Source: a virus. From it: DNA of 52,991 nucleotides. The translations under genes were made by a program, and so were the position numbers. The stretch covers positions 1-52,991 of the IMG/VR virus record IMGVR_UViG_3300009425_000021, one strand, 5' to 3'. A model generated the notes under the pieces. It did no database searches, was not told the origin of the DNA, and saw nothing but the letters and a program-made list of their open reading frames with translations. Below, piece by piece: positions 32,298 through 41,339 of the stretch (within the stretch, counting starts at the first letter, position 1; the number at the start of each line of letters is the position of its first letter).

Positions 32298-33161
32298 ATG
32301 AGCGACCACCACATTCAATTACCTTCTACAGAATTAGATCAAATTTTTACATTTGCCAAAGAATGTTTTCTTCGCAGTATGGAGCGTTTCACCGGTGATG
32401 TAACTGCATTCAATCGAAATGGAAATAACGATTTCTTTATAACCGAACATACTATGGGCTACATATATTTGTGGAAAACTGGCGTAGTAAATAAGATGAT
32501 TAAAGACATTCAACAGAAGGTGACAATCCCGGTAGACGAATTCATTATTTTAAATACACCAGCACACGGACAATATCCGTGGCATAACGAAGGAATGGAA
32601 CATACAGAACATACAACAGAGCAATATAGAAAAGCTGTCCGAGAAACAAGAAGATCAGTTGCAATTAACTACCCAATCGATAATGCAGATTTAACTAAGA
32701 GCAGACTTCAATGGGCCCAAGGCAGTGACAAAGTTACAGAATTATTAATAGACGGATACAGTAAAATAGCAAATAAAGAATTAAATCCTCTACAATCAAT
32801 GGTAGAAAGTCGTGTACCACAGGCGACGATAGAAAGCCACATAAGATTACGTTCTGCCACAATGCCAGATTCTGAGGTGGCTGACATGGCTGAAATGTTA
32901 TACATATCGTACGATAGTGGTGAAGGAGTAAAAATTAAATCAGGTCACAGCATCGTATATGATAAACATGATGAATTACTTACTAAAGTAGATGAATATT
33001 ACGGAATGCCAGTACCTACACTAATAAGAACCAACCAATGGCACATGATAGATAACACCCAAGTAGAGGAAGACAGAAACATGGGATCAATAAGTTTTGA
33101 TCCAGCATATTCTTACTTCGATATTAAGAAGTTAATTATGAACAACGAGTTTATAAAATGA
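32298..33161 (+). CDS. Oxygenase-like (double-stranded beta-helix) protein, copy 1
   Basis: First of three tandem paralogues. The core YPWHNEG (93-99) and the distal WH near residue 248, followed ten or so residues later by Arg in EDRNMGSISFD, fit the His-x-acidic ... His ... Arg pattern of 2-oxoglutarate/Fe(II)-type beta-helix enzymes. The lead-in PVPTLIRTNQWH is also typical. SVAINYPIDNADLTKSRLQWA is shared by all three copies. The substrate is unknown. The stop overlaps the next ATG (ATGA). A strong GGAGGA site precedes this copy only, so the other two are probably translated by coupling. Confidence 0.6.
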   Translation: MSDHHIQLPSTELDQIFTFAKECFLRSMERFTGDVTAFNRNGNNDFFITEHTMGYIYLWKTGVVNKMIKDIQQKVTIPVDEFIILNTPAHGQYPWHNEGMEHTEHTTEQYRKAVRETRRSVAINYPIDNADLTKSRLQWAQGSDKVTELLIDGYSKIANKELNPLQSMVESRVPQATIESHIRLRSATMPDSEVADMAEMLYISYDSGEGVKIKSGHSIVYDKHDELLTKVDEYYGMPVPTLIRTNQWHMIDNTQVEEDRNMGSISFDPAYSYFDIKKLIMNNEFIK

Positions 33162-34090
33162 GTGATAGCTACTTACAACTGCATAGCCCGGAACTAACGC
33201 CTATATTTCAATTTGCTAAAGATTGCTTTGTTCGTAGCATAGAACGTTTTACCGGAGACATCGACGAGTTTAATCGAAATGGGCACAATGATCTGTTTAT
33301 AGCTAAAAGAGATTTATATAACAACACCGCCAGTGTTGGTTACATGTATGTGTGGAAAACTGGTGTAATAAACAAGATGATTAGAGATCTTGAACACAAG
33401 TTGACAGTCCCAGTACACGATATTGCAATTTTAAGTACGCCAGCACATGAACAATATCCGTGGCATTTTGAAGGAATGGAATACACCGAACATGCCCCGA
33501 AGAACTTCGGCAGAGTCATTAGACATCTCAGAAGATCAGTTGGACTTAATTACCCAGTTGATAATGCAGACCTGTCTAAAAGTAAAATTGAATGGGCAAC
33601 ACCTAGTAACAAACTCACAGAATTATTAATAGACGGATACAGTGATATAATGCATGGTCACGGGAAGATTTCAGAAAATAATGCACAAACAGACGCTCAT
33701 GTAAAATTACATGCACTGGCAGATAATAGTCATCATGCAGGATACCTAGCATTTAATGAGAGCCATGCCGGAACAAACATTCCCGGTACAGCTAATTATA
33801 TCGGCCCTGAAGAAATTGCTGATTTAGTAAGTATTACACATGACGGTGGAGAAGGTGTAAGAATTATGCCCGGACACAATATGGTATACGATAAACATGA
33901 TGAATTACTTACTAAAGTAGACGAGTATTATGGAATGCCTGTGCCTACATTAATAAGAACCAACCAATGGCATAGCATTATTAATATTGATACCCAAGAA
34001 GACAGAAACATGGGATCAATAAGTTTTGATCCAGCATATTCATACGATGATATTAAGAAACTGATTATGAACAACGAGTTTATAAAATGA
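33158..34090 (+). CDS. Oxygenase-like protein, copy 2
   Basis: A paralogue of the preceding gene, 310 residues, with the same YPWHFEG and TNQWH elements and an identical C-terminal block ending KKLIMNNEFIK. It carries an extra stretch in the middle (about 175-215, rich in His/Ala/Asn: HVKLHALADNSHHAGYLAFN) absent from the other copies. It begins at the ATGA overlap with copy 1 and ends at an ATGA overlap with copy 3. The near-identical 3' ends of the three genes at DNA level point to recent duplication or gene conversion. Confidence 0.6.
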   Translation: MSDSYLQLHSPELTPIFQFAKDCFVRSIERFTGDIDEFNRNGHNDLFIAKRDLYNNTASVGYMYVWKTGVINKMIRDLEHKLTVPVHDIAILSTPAHEQYPWHFEGMEYTEHAPKNFGRVIRHLRRSVGLNYPVDNADLSKSKIEWATPSNKLTELLIDGYSDIMHGHGKISENNAQTDAHVKLHALADNSHHAGYLAFNESHAGTNIPGTANYIGPEEIADLVSITHDGGEGVRIMPGHNMVYDKHDELLTKVDEYYGMPVPTLIRTNQWHSIINIDTQEDRNMGSISFDPAYSYDDIKKLIMNNEFIK

Positions 34091-34926
34091 GTGATAATCA
34101 TTACCAATTAGTATCTTCGGAACTAACGCCTATATTTCAATTTGCTAAAGATTGCTTTGTTCGTAGCATAGAACGTTTTACCGGAGACATCGACGAGTTT
34201 AATCGAAATGGGCATAATGACTTATACATAAATAAGACTAATCTAGGTTACATATATTTGTGGAAAACAGGTGTAATAAATAAGTTTAGAAACGATTTCC
34301 AAAAAAAGTTGACAATACCTATACATGACGTTATAATTTTACATACACCAGCACACGGACAATACCAGTGGCATAACGAAGGAATGGAATATACAGAACA
34401 TGCAACAGAGCAATATAGAAAAGTGGTTAGATTAACAAGAAGATCAGTTGCACTTAATTATCCAGTTGATAATGCAGACCTATCTAACAGTAAAATCGAA
34501 TGGGCCCAAGGCAGTAACAGAGTGAATGAGTTGTTAATAGACGGATACAGCAATGTAATGAGTAGTGTAGGAAAGAATCCACCACAAGCAATGGTAGAAA
34601 GCCATATAAAATTACGTTCTGCCACAATGCCAGATACTATAATACCTGGCATGACGGATATACTATATACTACACATGACAGTGGAGAAGGTGTAAGAAT
34701 AAAATCAGGACACAATATGGTATATGATAAACATGATGAATTACTTACTAAAGTAGATGAATATTACGGAATGCCAGTACCTACATTAATAAGAACTAGT
34801 CAGTGGCATAGGATAGATAACACCCAAGTAGAGGAAGATAGGAATATGGGGTCAATAAGTTTTGATCCAGATTATTCTTACTTCGATATTAAAAAATTAA
34901 TTATGAATAACGAGTTTATAAAATGA
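34087..34926 (+). CDS. Oxygenase-like protein, copy 3
   Basis: The third paralogue, 279 residues, with YQWHNEG in place of YPWHNEG and TSQWH in place of TNQWH. Its first 45 codons are almost the same as copy 2 (LTPIFQFAKDCFVRSIERFT), while its middle resembles copy 1 (VESHIKLRSATMPD). It is therefore a mosaic of the two. Its stop overlaps the ATG of the dNMP kinase gene, extending the chain of coupled genes. Confidence 0.6.
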   Translation: MSDNHYQLVSSELTPIFQFAKDCFVRSIERFTGDIDEFNRNGHNDLYINKTNLGYIYLWKTGVINKFRNDFQKKLTIPIHDVIILHTPAHGQYQWHNEGMEYTEHATEQYRKVVRLTRRSVALNYPVDNADLSNSKIEWAQGSNRVNELLIDGYSNVMSSVGKNPPQAMVESHIKLRSATMPDTIIPGMTDILYTTHDSGEGVRIKSGHNMVYDKHDELLTKVDEYYGMPVPTLIRTSQWHRIDNTQVEEDRNMGSISFDPDYSYFDIKKLIMNNEFIK

Positions 34927-35576
34927 TAATCGGAATAACAGGACTAATAGGATCTGGTAAAGATACTGTTGCAAGTTGTTTTGTTAACAGAGGTTGTTTA
35001 CAGGATAGTTTTGCGGCACCACTTAAAGATGTGTGTGCGTCTATATTCGGATGGAAAAGATCAGACCTAGAAGGAGACACAACCGATAGTAGAGACTTCA
35101 GGGAAACAGCTGATATGTTTTGGACTCGAAAACTAGGCATAGATAATTTTACTCCTAGATTAGCATTACAATTAATGGGAACAGAAGTACTTCGTACTCA
35201 TTTCCATAAAGATATATGGATCGATAGTTTAGAGTACAGAATGCGTAGAGCAGAAATAGACCACCCATGTGTTGTTATTAGTGATACTAGATTTACAAAC
35301 GAGCTAGATTTAATTAAACGTCTAGGCGGAGTTGTAATTAATGTTGAACGTGGTGACAAACCCGAGTGGTATGAAACGGCAACCAAAGCCAACAATGGGC
35401 ATGTACCATCTCAGCACACAATGAACACAAAATTTAAACAGGTACACCTCAGCGAATGGAATTGGATAGGGTATGACTTTGACCATGTGCTTACAAACAA
35501 CGATACGTTAGATGCGTTACAAACAGGTGTAGATTCCTTGCACGAACTAATCACAGAAAACGATTTAAAAAAATAA
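34923..35576 (+). CDS. gp1: Deoxynucleoside monophosphate kinase, gp1-like
   Basis: A P-loop kinase with GLIGSGKDT (residues 7-15), followed by FAAPLKDVCASIFGW and the LID-like region TRKLGIDNFTPRLALQLMG. VVISDTRFTNELDLIKRLGG is the conserved central strand of phage dNMP kinases. In T4, gp1 phosphorylates dNMPs, including modified dCMP, to feed DNA synthesis. The 217-residue length is near that of T4 gp1 (241). The gene starts inside the end of the third oxygenase-like gene. Confidence 0.85.
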   Translation: MIIGITGLIGSGKDTVASCFVNRGCLQDSFAAPLKDVCASIFGWKRSDLEGDTTDSRDFRETADMFWTRKLGIDNFTPRLALQLMGTEVLRTHFHKDIWIDSLEYRMRRAEIDHPCVVISDTRFTNELDLIKRLGGVVINVERGDKPEWYETATKANNGHVPSQHTMNTKFKQVHLSEWNWIGYDFDHVLTNNDTLDALQTGVDSLHELITENDLKK

Positions 35577-35646
35577 ATCGTATTTATCAAAACCTTCCAG
35601 ATTCCTTGCACCCCACTCCGTAATAATACCTTTTCTACGCTTTTTT

Positions 35647-35654
35647 GATAAATA
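35647..35654 (+). promoter_or_regulatory. T4-type late promoter for the tail sheath
   Basis: GATAAATA lies 39 bases before the sheath ATG. The leader carries a strong AAGGAGA ribosome site. Confidence 0.75.
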
Positions 35655-35693
35655 TTCGTATAATTAGATTCATATACCAAAGGAGAATATAAT

Positions 35694-38474
35694 ATGGCTA
35701 CATTAGTATCACCAGGTGTTTCCATTAGTGTATCAGACGAATCGTTCTATGCCGCGGCAGGAACAGGATCAGTACCGTTAATAATTATAGCGACTGCACA
35801 GGACAAAAAAACTCCTGACGGTTTAAGTACTGCGTCAAATACTACTAAGTTAGGAGCTGGAAAATTAAAACTTATTACTAGTCAACGAGAATTGCTACAA
35901 ACATATGGTAACCCATTGTTTCATACAAGTGGTTCAGTTGCACTAAACGGATATGATCTCAACGAATACGGATTATTAGCCGCACACAGTTTCTTAGGAC
36001 TTGCCAACAGAGCATACGTTTTAAGAGCTGACATTGACTTAGGCGACCTTAAAGCAGACAGCAAGGCACCAACTGGCGCAATCGCAGACGGTACTTACTG
36101 GCTTGACACTACAAGTTCTTTATTAGGACTTAGAGAATGGTCAGGTACAGCATGGGTTAAGAAATCAGTATCAGTTGTAGATTCAACACAAATAGATTCC
36201 GGAACAGCAGGACCTAAAAGGTCATATGGCTTAAATGGCGATTATGCCGTTGTAGCTAATACAGCCGCTGGCGGAACAGCAACAGACGTAAAATATTACG
36301 AAAAATACAGTAATGACTGGTACCAAGTTGGTACTGCAAGTTGGGTTTCTAGTACATCTAGTGACTTCCAATTTAAGAGTCATTTAGCTGTGCCTACATT
36401 ACAGTCAGACGGAGTTACATCTCTTTCTACTGGCGATGTTTTCATTCAAACTACTACACCAAACACTGGTGCAAGTTTAAGTGTTAAGAGCTACAGCACA
36501 TCAACTAAAACTTTCAGTACAGTAAGTGCTCCATTGTACGCTTCAACAGACGCGGCATATACCGATATTGGTATGGCTAACGTTGCTGTTGGAAGTCTTA
36601 TAGGTATTACAGGCGGAACTGAAGCAGAAGTTGAATTAAAAAGACATAACGGAACTAAAACTGTTACTGCAACCTCAACAGCCATAGCGGCTTTAGACGT
36701 TTCAGGTAACTCTAGCTTTGATATTGTTTACAACGGCACAACTGTTGTTGTAACATTAGCTGGTACTATTTCAGGAACTCCTGCAACTTCAACAGCCGAT
36801 GATGCTATTTTTGACATCAACGCGGCATTGGCGGCGGCAAGTGTATCTGAGGTAATAGCAAGTTCAGGTACAGTTGCTAATACAGTTGTACTAACTTCAA
36901 GCACAGGTAGAGACATTGTATTAAATAGTAACCATTCAGACTTTGGACCAAGTTCAGTAGGATTTGGATCAGCGGCTGTTACTGTAAGTGCTAAATACTC
37001 AAACTTTGCGGTACTAAGTTATCAAGCAAGTAAAACTACATTAACTGGTACATTAGCAGACGGTACATATTGGTACAATGCTACAGTTTCTAACACTTCA
37101 ATTGACATGTTAGAGCATAACGGCTCAACTTGGGTAACTTTAACAAAAGACTTCCAAGCTAAAGCAACTGCTCCAACATTGCAATCAGACGCAACAGCAC
37201 TAGTGGCTGGTGATGTATGGTTAGATTCAGATGATACTGAAAACTTCCCTTCCCTGAACAAATGGTCAGGAACAGCTTGGGTGGCAATAGATGGATCAGA
37301 TCAAGTAACAGCAGATGGTGTTATATTTGGTGACTTCAGACAGTCAACAGCAGGTTCTTTAGATGCAGACGCTCCGGCGGCTAGCAAATACCCAAGCGGA
37401 ATTTTAGCTTGGAACAAAAGAGCTTCAGCTGGTAACGTAAAAGAGTACAAACTCAATTACACACCTGCTTCAACAAACATTGGTAATGTTTGGGTTGATG
37501 CTTCTGGAAACAAAGCAGACGGTAACATGTTAGGACTAAGAAAAGCAGTACATAACTTAGTTAAAACTAAAATGCAAGGCGCAATAGCATCTAATGATGA
37601 TATTAGATCAGAAGTTAATGCGTTTAATATTATAGCGGCTCCAGGTTATCCTGAAATGCTAGACGAGATGATTACACTAAGCACAGACAGAAGAAATACT
37701 GCCTTTGTAATTGGTGATAGTCCTTTCAGACTTAAAGCAGACGCAACTAGTACTACTAACTGGGCAACCAACGTTGGTAAGGCAAGTGAAAACGGCGAAG
37801 ACGGACTTGTTTCAAGTTCACCTTACGCGGCTATTTACTACCCTAGTGCATTAACAACTAATCTAGACGGAACTAACGTAGTTGTTCCTTCAAGTCATGT
37901 TGCTTTAAGAACTATTGCATATAACGATAACGTTTCTTATCCTTGGTTTGCACCAGCTGGCTTCCAAAGAGGACTAGTAAATAACGCAACTAGCGTTGGT
38001 TATGTAGATCCTACTTCAGGCGAGTATGTTAGTGTAACACTTAATGAAGGGCAAAGAGATACTTTATATCAAAACAAAATTAACCCTATTGCTTCTTTCC
38101 CAGGAAGAGGACTTGCAGTATTTGGTCAGAAAACTCTGAACCCAAGTGCTAGTGCATTAGATAGAGTTAACGTTGCTAGACTTATGGTTTACATCAGAGA
38201 AAGACTTGATGATATCGTTAAACCTTTCTTGTTTGAACCGAATGATTCAGTTGTAAGAGCAAATGCTAAAAATACTGTTGATAGACTATTATCACAGTTA
38301 ATCACACAGCGTGGTTTAGTTGACTTTATCACAGTTTGTGATAGCTCAAACAATACAGCGGCTAGAATAGACAGAAACGAACTTTACATTGACATTGCAG
38401 TACAGCCAATGAAAGCAGTTGAGTTTATTTACATTCCGATTAGAATCCAGAACACTTTGGGATCTACAGCGTAA
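35694..38474 (+). CDS. gp18: Tail sheath protein, gp18-like, 926 aa
   Basis: The contractile sheath subunit. The N-terminus VSPGVSISVSDESFY and GSVPLIIIATAQDKKTPDG, and the C-terminal part (LNEGQRDTLYQNKINPIASFP, then FEPNDSVVRANAKNTVDRLL), are characteristic of T4-like gp18. It is much longer than T4 gp18 (659). Roughly residues 115-600 carry inserted surface modules with repeats of the form ADGTYWLD...W-x-G-T-A-W and APTLQSD...GDVWLD. These lie in the outer protrusion region and probably decorate the tail surface. Expressed from a late promoter with a strong ribosome site, and followed by two terminators. Confidence 0.92.
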   Translation: MATLVSPGVSISVSDESFYAAAGTGSVPLIIIATAQDKKTPDGLSTASNTTKLGAGKLKLITSQRELLQTYGNPLFHTSGSVALNGYDLNEYGLLAAHSFLGLANRAYVLRADIDLGDLKADSKAPTGAIADGTYWLDTTSSLLGLREWSGTAWVKKSVSVVDSTQIDSGTAGPKRSYGLNGDYAVVANTAAGGTATDVKYYEKYSNDWYQVGTASWVSSTSSDFQFKSHLAVPTLQSDGVTSLSTGDVFIQTTTPNTGASLSVKSYSTSTKTFSTVSAPLYASTDAAYTDIGMANVAVGSLIGITGGTEAEVELKRHNGTKTVTATSTAIAALDVSGNSSFDIVYNGTTVVVTLAGTISGTPATSTADDAIFDINAALAAASVSEVIASSGTVANTVVLTSSTGRDIVLNSNHSDFGPSSVGFGSAAVTVSAKYSNFAVLSYQASKTTLTGTLADGTYWYNATVSNTSIDMLEHNGSTWVTLTKDFQAKATAPTLQSDATALVAGDVWLDSDDTENFPSLNKWSGTAWVAIDGSDQVTADGVIFGDFRQSTAGSLDADAPAASKYPSGILAWNKRASAGNVKEYKLNYTPASTNIGNVWVDASGNKADGNMLGLRKAVHNLVKTKMQGAIASNDDIRSEVNAFNIIAAPGYPEMLDEMITLSTDRRNTAFVIGDSPFRLKADATSTTNWATNVGKASENGEDGLVSSSPYAAIYYPSALTTNLDGTNVVVPSSHVALRTIAYNDNVSYPWFAPAGFQRGLVNNATSVGYVDPTSGEYVSVTLNEGQRDTLYQNKINPIASFPGRGLAVFGQKTLNPSASALDRVNVARLMVYIRERLDDIVKPFLFEPNDSVVRANAKNTVDRLLSQLITQRGLVDFITVCDSSNNTAARIDRNELYIDIAVQPMKAVEFIYIPIRIQNTLGSTA

Positions 38475-38489
38475 GACATTAGAAATACT

Positions 38490-38519
38490 AAAGAAAGGGC
38501 TTAATTGCCCTTTCTTTTT
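38490..38519 (+). terminator. Intrinsic terminator after the sheath gene
   Basis: AAAGAAAGGGC and GCCCTTTCTTT form an 11-bp stem around TTAATT, followed by T residues. Confidence 0.93.
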
Positions 38520-38523
38520 GGGC

Positions 38524-38549
38524 ATATTAAACTACTGTTTAATATTTTT
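38524..38549 (+). terminator. Second, AT-rich terminator-like hairpin
   Basis: ATATTAAAC and GTTTAATAT form a perfect 9-bp stem around TACT followed by four T residues. It is a backup to the terminator just upstream. Confidence 0.65.
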
Positions 38550-38560
38550 GGAACGAATAT

Positions 38561-38568
38561 GATAAATA
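38561..38568 (+). promoter_or_regulatory. T4-type late promoter for the tail tube
   Basis: GATAAATA lies 59 bases before the ATG at 38628. The leader contains a small ATCCTA/TAGGAT hairpin and a TTAGGAG ribosome site. Confidence 0.7.
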
Positions 38569-38627
38569 AGTATTAACAATAATCCTATTAATTATATTTA
38601 GGATATATGGTTTAGGAGAATAAACAA

Positions 38628-39266
38628 ATGGCAATACAAAACAAAACACTAGATAAATTTGGTGTACCAACAACTGGATCAACCGGCACCGGCATTTTGA
38701 TGCCTAAACTCAAGTTTAGATTTAGGGTGATGTTCCGTGCAGGATTTGGTAATGGCGCAGATACATTATCCATTACACAAAATGTGCAAAACGTTACTAG
38801 ACCTAAAGTTGCGTATGAGGAAGTAATGATCGATAGTTACAATTCAAAAGTATATGTTCAAGGCAAACATGCTTGGGAACCTATTACTCTTGTAATTAGA
38901 GATGACATTAGAAATACAGTAGCTAAGGCAGTCGGCGAGCAAAACAACAGACAGTTAAATCACTTTAATCAAGCGGCGGCGGTTTCCGGTGCAGATTATA
39001 AATTTGATATGGAAATCCAAGTGCTAGACGGTCAGTCAGCTGACGAAACAGAATCTTGGTCACTAGAAGGATGCTTTATTACTCAAACAGATTACAGTGA
39101 TTCAGACTACTCAACTAATGAGCCAGTACAGATTACTATGACAATCAGATTTGATAATGCAATTCATCAAGATGGTTCAGCAAATACTATTACTGATAAC
39201 AGTCAGGGTATTGGCGGACTAAGTAGCGACTCGACTACATATACCAACGCTACAACTGGTATTTAA
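38628..39266 (+). CDS. gp19: Tail tube protein, gp19-like, 212 aa
   Basis: The tube subunit inside the contractile sheath. LKFRFRVMFRAGFG, ITQNVQNVTRPKVAYEEVMI, AWEPITLVIRDDIRNTVAKA and VQITMTIRFDNA follow the T4 gp19 fold order, and the gene sits right after the sheath as in T4. The length is slightly above T4 gp19 (163), with a Ser/Thr-rich C-terminal tail. It is separately transcribed from the sheath by terminators and its own promoter, which fits the very high dosage both proteins need. Confidence 0.85.
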   Translation: MAIQNKTLDKFGVPTTGSTGTGILMPKLKFRFRVMFRAGFGNGADTLSITQNVQNVTRPKVAYEEVMIDSYNSKVYVQGKHAWEPITLVIRDDIRNTVAKAVGEQNNRQLNHFNQAAAVSGADYKFDMEIQVLDGQSADETESWSLEGCFITQTDYSDSDYSTNEPVQITMTIRFDNAIHQDGSANTITDNSQGIGGLSSDSTTYTNATTGI

Positions 39267-39309
39267 AATATTTAATTTTGTGAGGTTAGGCAACTAGCCT
39301 CACACATTA

Positions 39310-39317
39310 TTTAAATA
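39310..39317 (+). promoter_or_regulatory. T4-type late promoter for 39339
   Basis: A TAAATA core at 39312-39317, 21 bases before the ATG. An AGAGGA ribosome site lies between. Confidence 0.6.
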
Positions 39318-39338
39318 CTAGACTCAAAAGAGGATTTC

Positions 39339-40415
39339 ATGCCAACAATTAATGATTTCATAAAAGACACTCTCGGTAACAGAGTTACCGATATTGCCCG
39401 CGACTCTCTCGGCATGAGCCAAATGTTTAATGGGTATGCAGGATTCAAAGGTTATGACCAAGATGACTCGAGACCATCACAATACTTTTTAAAAGCACCA
39501 CAAGAAGCTGACCAATTTAAACCGTCGAACACTCCAGTGAGACAAAAGTTTAATGGCTATGTTAACTTTGTTTTTAACGATGCATTATATAATAAAACTG
39601 GTATAACCCAGACTTCAGATTTTACAAATAAATTAAGTAGTTTAGTAAGAACGGCTACTATGCCTACAGCAGAATTTGCCACAGCAGTACAAAACCAATA
39701 TAATAGAAAACGTATAACAGTTTCAGCTGTTGACTTCAAGCCTGTACAGGTTGCCGTTTTTGACACAGTAGATAGTATGTGGGTTACTATGTTAATGAGA
39801 ATGTATGCACATTTATTCACTAACCCTACTAATATGTATAACAATGATACAAAAACACCTATCAAGAATGATATTGTTCCGGAATCAGTTGCCTCAGGTA
39901 GCACAGCAGGAACATCGGGTAGTTTTAATAGACCATTTAACAGTAACACCGCAGGTTTAAATTTACAGCCAGCAGACGAACGTAACTTTATTACTAGTAT
40001 TGACATTGTACAGTATCATGGACAACGAGCAATTAAGTACACATTATTTAATCCTATAATAACATCATTTGAAATCGACGGGATAGATTATAGCGAATCA
40101 TCTGCTAACCAGATTAATTTAAATATTGAATATGAAAATTTCACTATAGATCCTAATGTAAATGCATTTATAGATCAAGACGATTTAAAGAGATTTTCAG
40201 ATTTTAATAAGAACGAATGGCAAGCAGTAAGAGATGGGAATGCTCAATCATTACCTTCAGTTGGTAATAACTATGTGTATCCATTAGATTTACAAGAACG
40301 AAAAGCTGAGTTTTTAAATGGAGCAACTAGAAGAGAACAAGTAACATTTTTAGATTCGTTTGCATCCGGTGACGATGCAAACAATACTACAGCTGGCACT
40401 GGCGGCGCAGGATAA
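39339..40415 (+). CDS. Tail-tube-like / baseplate tube initiator protein, 358 aa
   Basis: It shares the tube-type pattern with gp19 (GYVNFVFNDAL, LVRTATMPTAEFATAVQNQYNRK reduced here to its outline, FKPVQVAVFDTVDSMWVTML) and has a long C-terminal part. T4 has two such extra tube-fold proteins, gp48 and gp54, which start the tube on the baseplate. Position after gp19 and length favour a gp54-type role, but sequence alone does not decide. The stop codon overlaps the next ATG. Confidence 0.6.
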   Translation: MPTINDFIKDTLGNRVTDIARDSLGMSQMFNGYAGFKGYDQDDSRPSQYFLKAPQEADQFKPSNTPVRQKFNGYVNFVFNDALYNKTGITQTSDFTNKLSSLVRTATMPTAEFATAVQNQYNRKRITVSAVDFKPVQVAVFDTVDSMWVTMLMRMYAHLFTNPTNMYNNDTKTPIKNDIVPESVASGSTAGTSGSFNRPFNSNTAGLNLQPADERNFITSIDIVQYHGQRAIKYTLFNPIITSFEIDGIDYSESSANQINLNIEYENFTIDPNVNAFIDQDDLKRFSDFNKNEWQAVRDGNAQSLPSVGNNYVYPLDLQERKAEFLNGATRREQVTFLDSFASGDDANNTTAGTGGAG

Positions 40416-40849
40416 TGTCGACTAGTTTATATGAAACATTTGGTAACGAAGTAAATTACGAAGTTCGTAAAGATAAACTTGTTAAGTTTTTAGAAAACTC
40501 TACTATAGCATTTCCAATACCAGAAGCAAGTGTGGAAATACTAACAACGATGTTAGGACAACAAACCCCTGGAATGAATGGCGATGAAATCGACTTAGTG
40601 TATAACAGACTTACTAGCATTGGCTTTAACGAAGCAACAGGTAAAACACTTGCAGTTGCACTAATACAAATTGCTAAACAGCAAGGTGTACATCCAATGG
40701 AGTACTTTGAAATAAATGAATCTTCTATTAAGTTAGCAGAATCTACATACAAAGCCATAAATAAAATTAGACCAAAAGGCAATCTTATTGGTTTAACAGT
40801 TTCTAAATCAAACAGACAGAGTAAACTAGCAAACGTAATCAGGCCTTAA
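40415..40849 (+). CDS. Unknown virion-region protein, 144 aa
   Basis: Starts in the stop of the preceding gene behind GCAGGA. Helical and soluble, with FLENSTIAFPIPEASVEILT and EATGKTLAVALIQIAKQQGV, and a basic C-terminus (SKSNRQSKLANVIRP). Position between a tail-tube-like gene and gp4 suggests a head-tail or baseplate assembly role. No family is recognised. Confidence 0.6.
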   Translation: MSTSLYETFGNEVNYEVRKDKLVKFLENSTIAFPIPEASVEILTTMLGQQTPGMNGDEIDLVYNRLTSIGFNEATGKTLAVALIQIAKQQGVHPMEYFEINESSIKLAESTYKAINKIRPKGNLIGLTVSKSNRQSKLANVIRP

Positions 40850-40851
40850 CA

Positions 40852-41319
40852 ATGACATCTCGTTATTCCCAAGGGCTATACACACCCCAGAATCCAGAAA
40901 AATATATAGGACCTAAAAAGCCTTTTGCACGAAGTAGTTGGGAAACTGCTTTTATGAGATTTTGTGATGGACATCCTAACATATTAAAATGGGCTAGTGA
41001 GAATGTAAAAATTCCTTACAGGCATCCTTTAACAGGAAAGATAACAAACTATGTACCTGACTTTATGGTGCAGTACCAAGACAAGAACGGAAAAACATTA
41101 GTAGAACTTATAGAAATCAAGCCTAAGAGCCAAACAGTGATAGAAAATGCTAAAGGCAGAGGCGATAAAATGGCGACTATAATAAATGCCGCCAAGTGGA
41201 CAGCCGCACAGCAATGGTCAGAAGCAAAGGGTATACGATTTAAAGTAATAACAGAAGATCAGATATTTAGAAATAATCCTAAGAAACGAACTACTCCAAA
41301 ACGCCAGCGTAGAAAATAA
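40852..41319 (+). CDS. gp4: Head completion protein, gp4-like nuclease fold
   Basis: The pattern PFARSSWETAFMRFCDGHPN, then WASENVKIPYRHPLTGK, matches the T4 gp4 (gp50/65) head completion family. YVPDFMVQY followed by LVELIEIKPK fits a PD-(D/E)xK nuclease core (Asp of PDF, Glu and Lys of EIK). In T4, gp4 finishes DNA-filled heads before tails join, probably by trimming DNA at the portal. The length of 155 residues is normal. A basic C-terminus (KKRTTPKRQRRK) fits DNA contact. Confidence 0.88.
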   Translation: MTSRYSQGLYTPQNPEKYIGPKKPFARSSWETAFMRFCDGHPNILKWASENVKIPYRHPLTGKITNYVPDFMVQYQDKNGKTLVELIEIKPKSQTVIENAKGRGDKMATIINAAKWTAAQQWSEAKGIRFKVITEDQIFRNNPKKRTTPKRQRRK

Positions 41320-41326
41320 CACAGCA

Positions 41327-41334
41327 GGTAAATA
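41327..41334 (+). promoter_or_regulatory. Late promoter abutting the small terminase
   Basis: GGTAAATA-GTGTT-ATG. The core ends five bases before the ATG at 41340, so the predicted transcript is leaderless. Confidence 0.65.
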
Positions 41335-41339
41335 GTGTT

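Noticed and set aside
35581-35586. Minus-strand TAAATA motif near the end of the dNMP kinase gene
   Set aside because: No ATG lies at or near the leaderless distance and no minus-strand gene follows.
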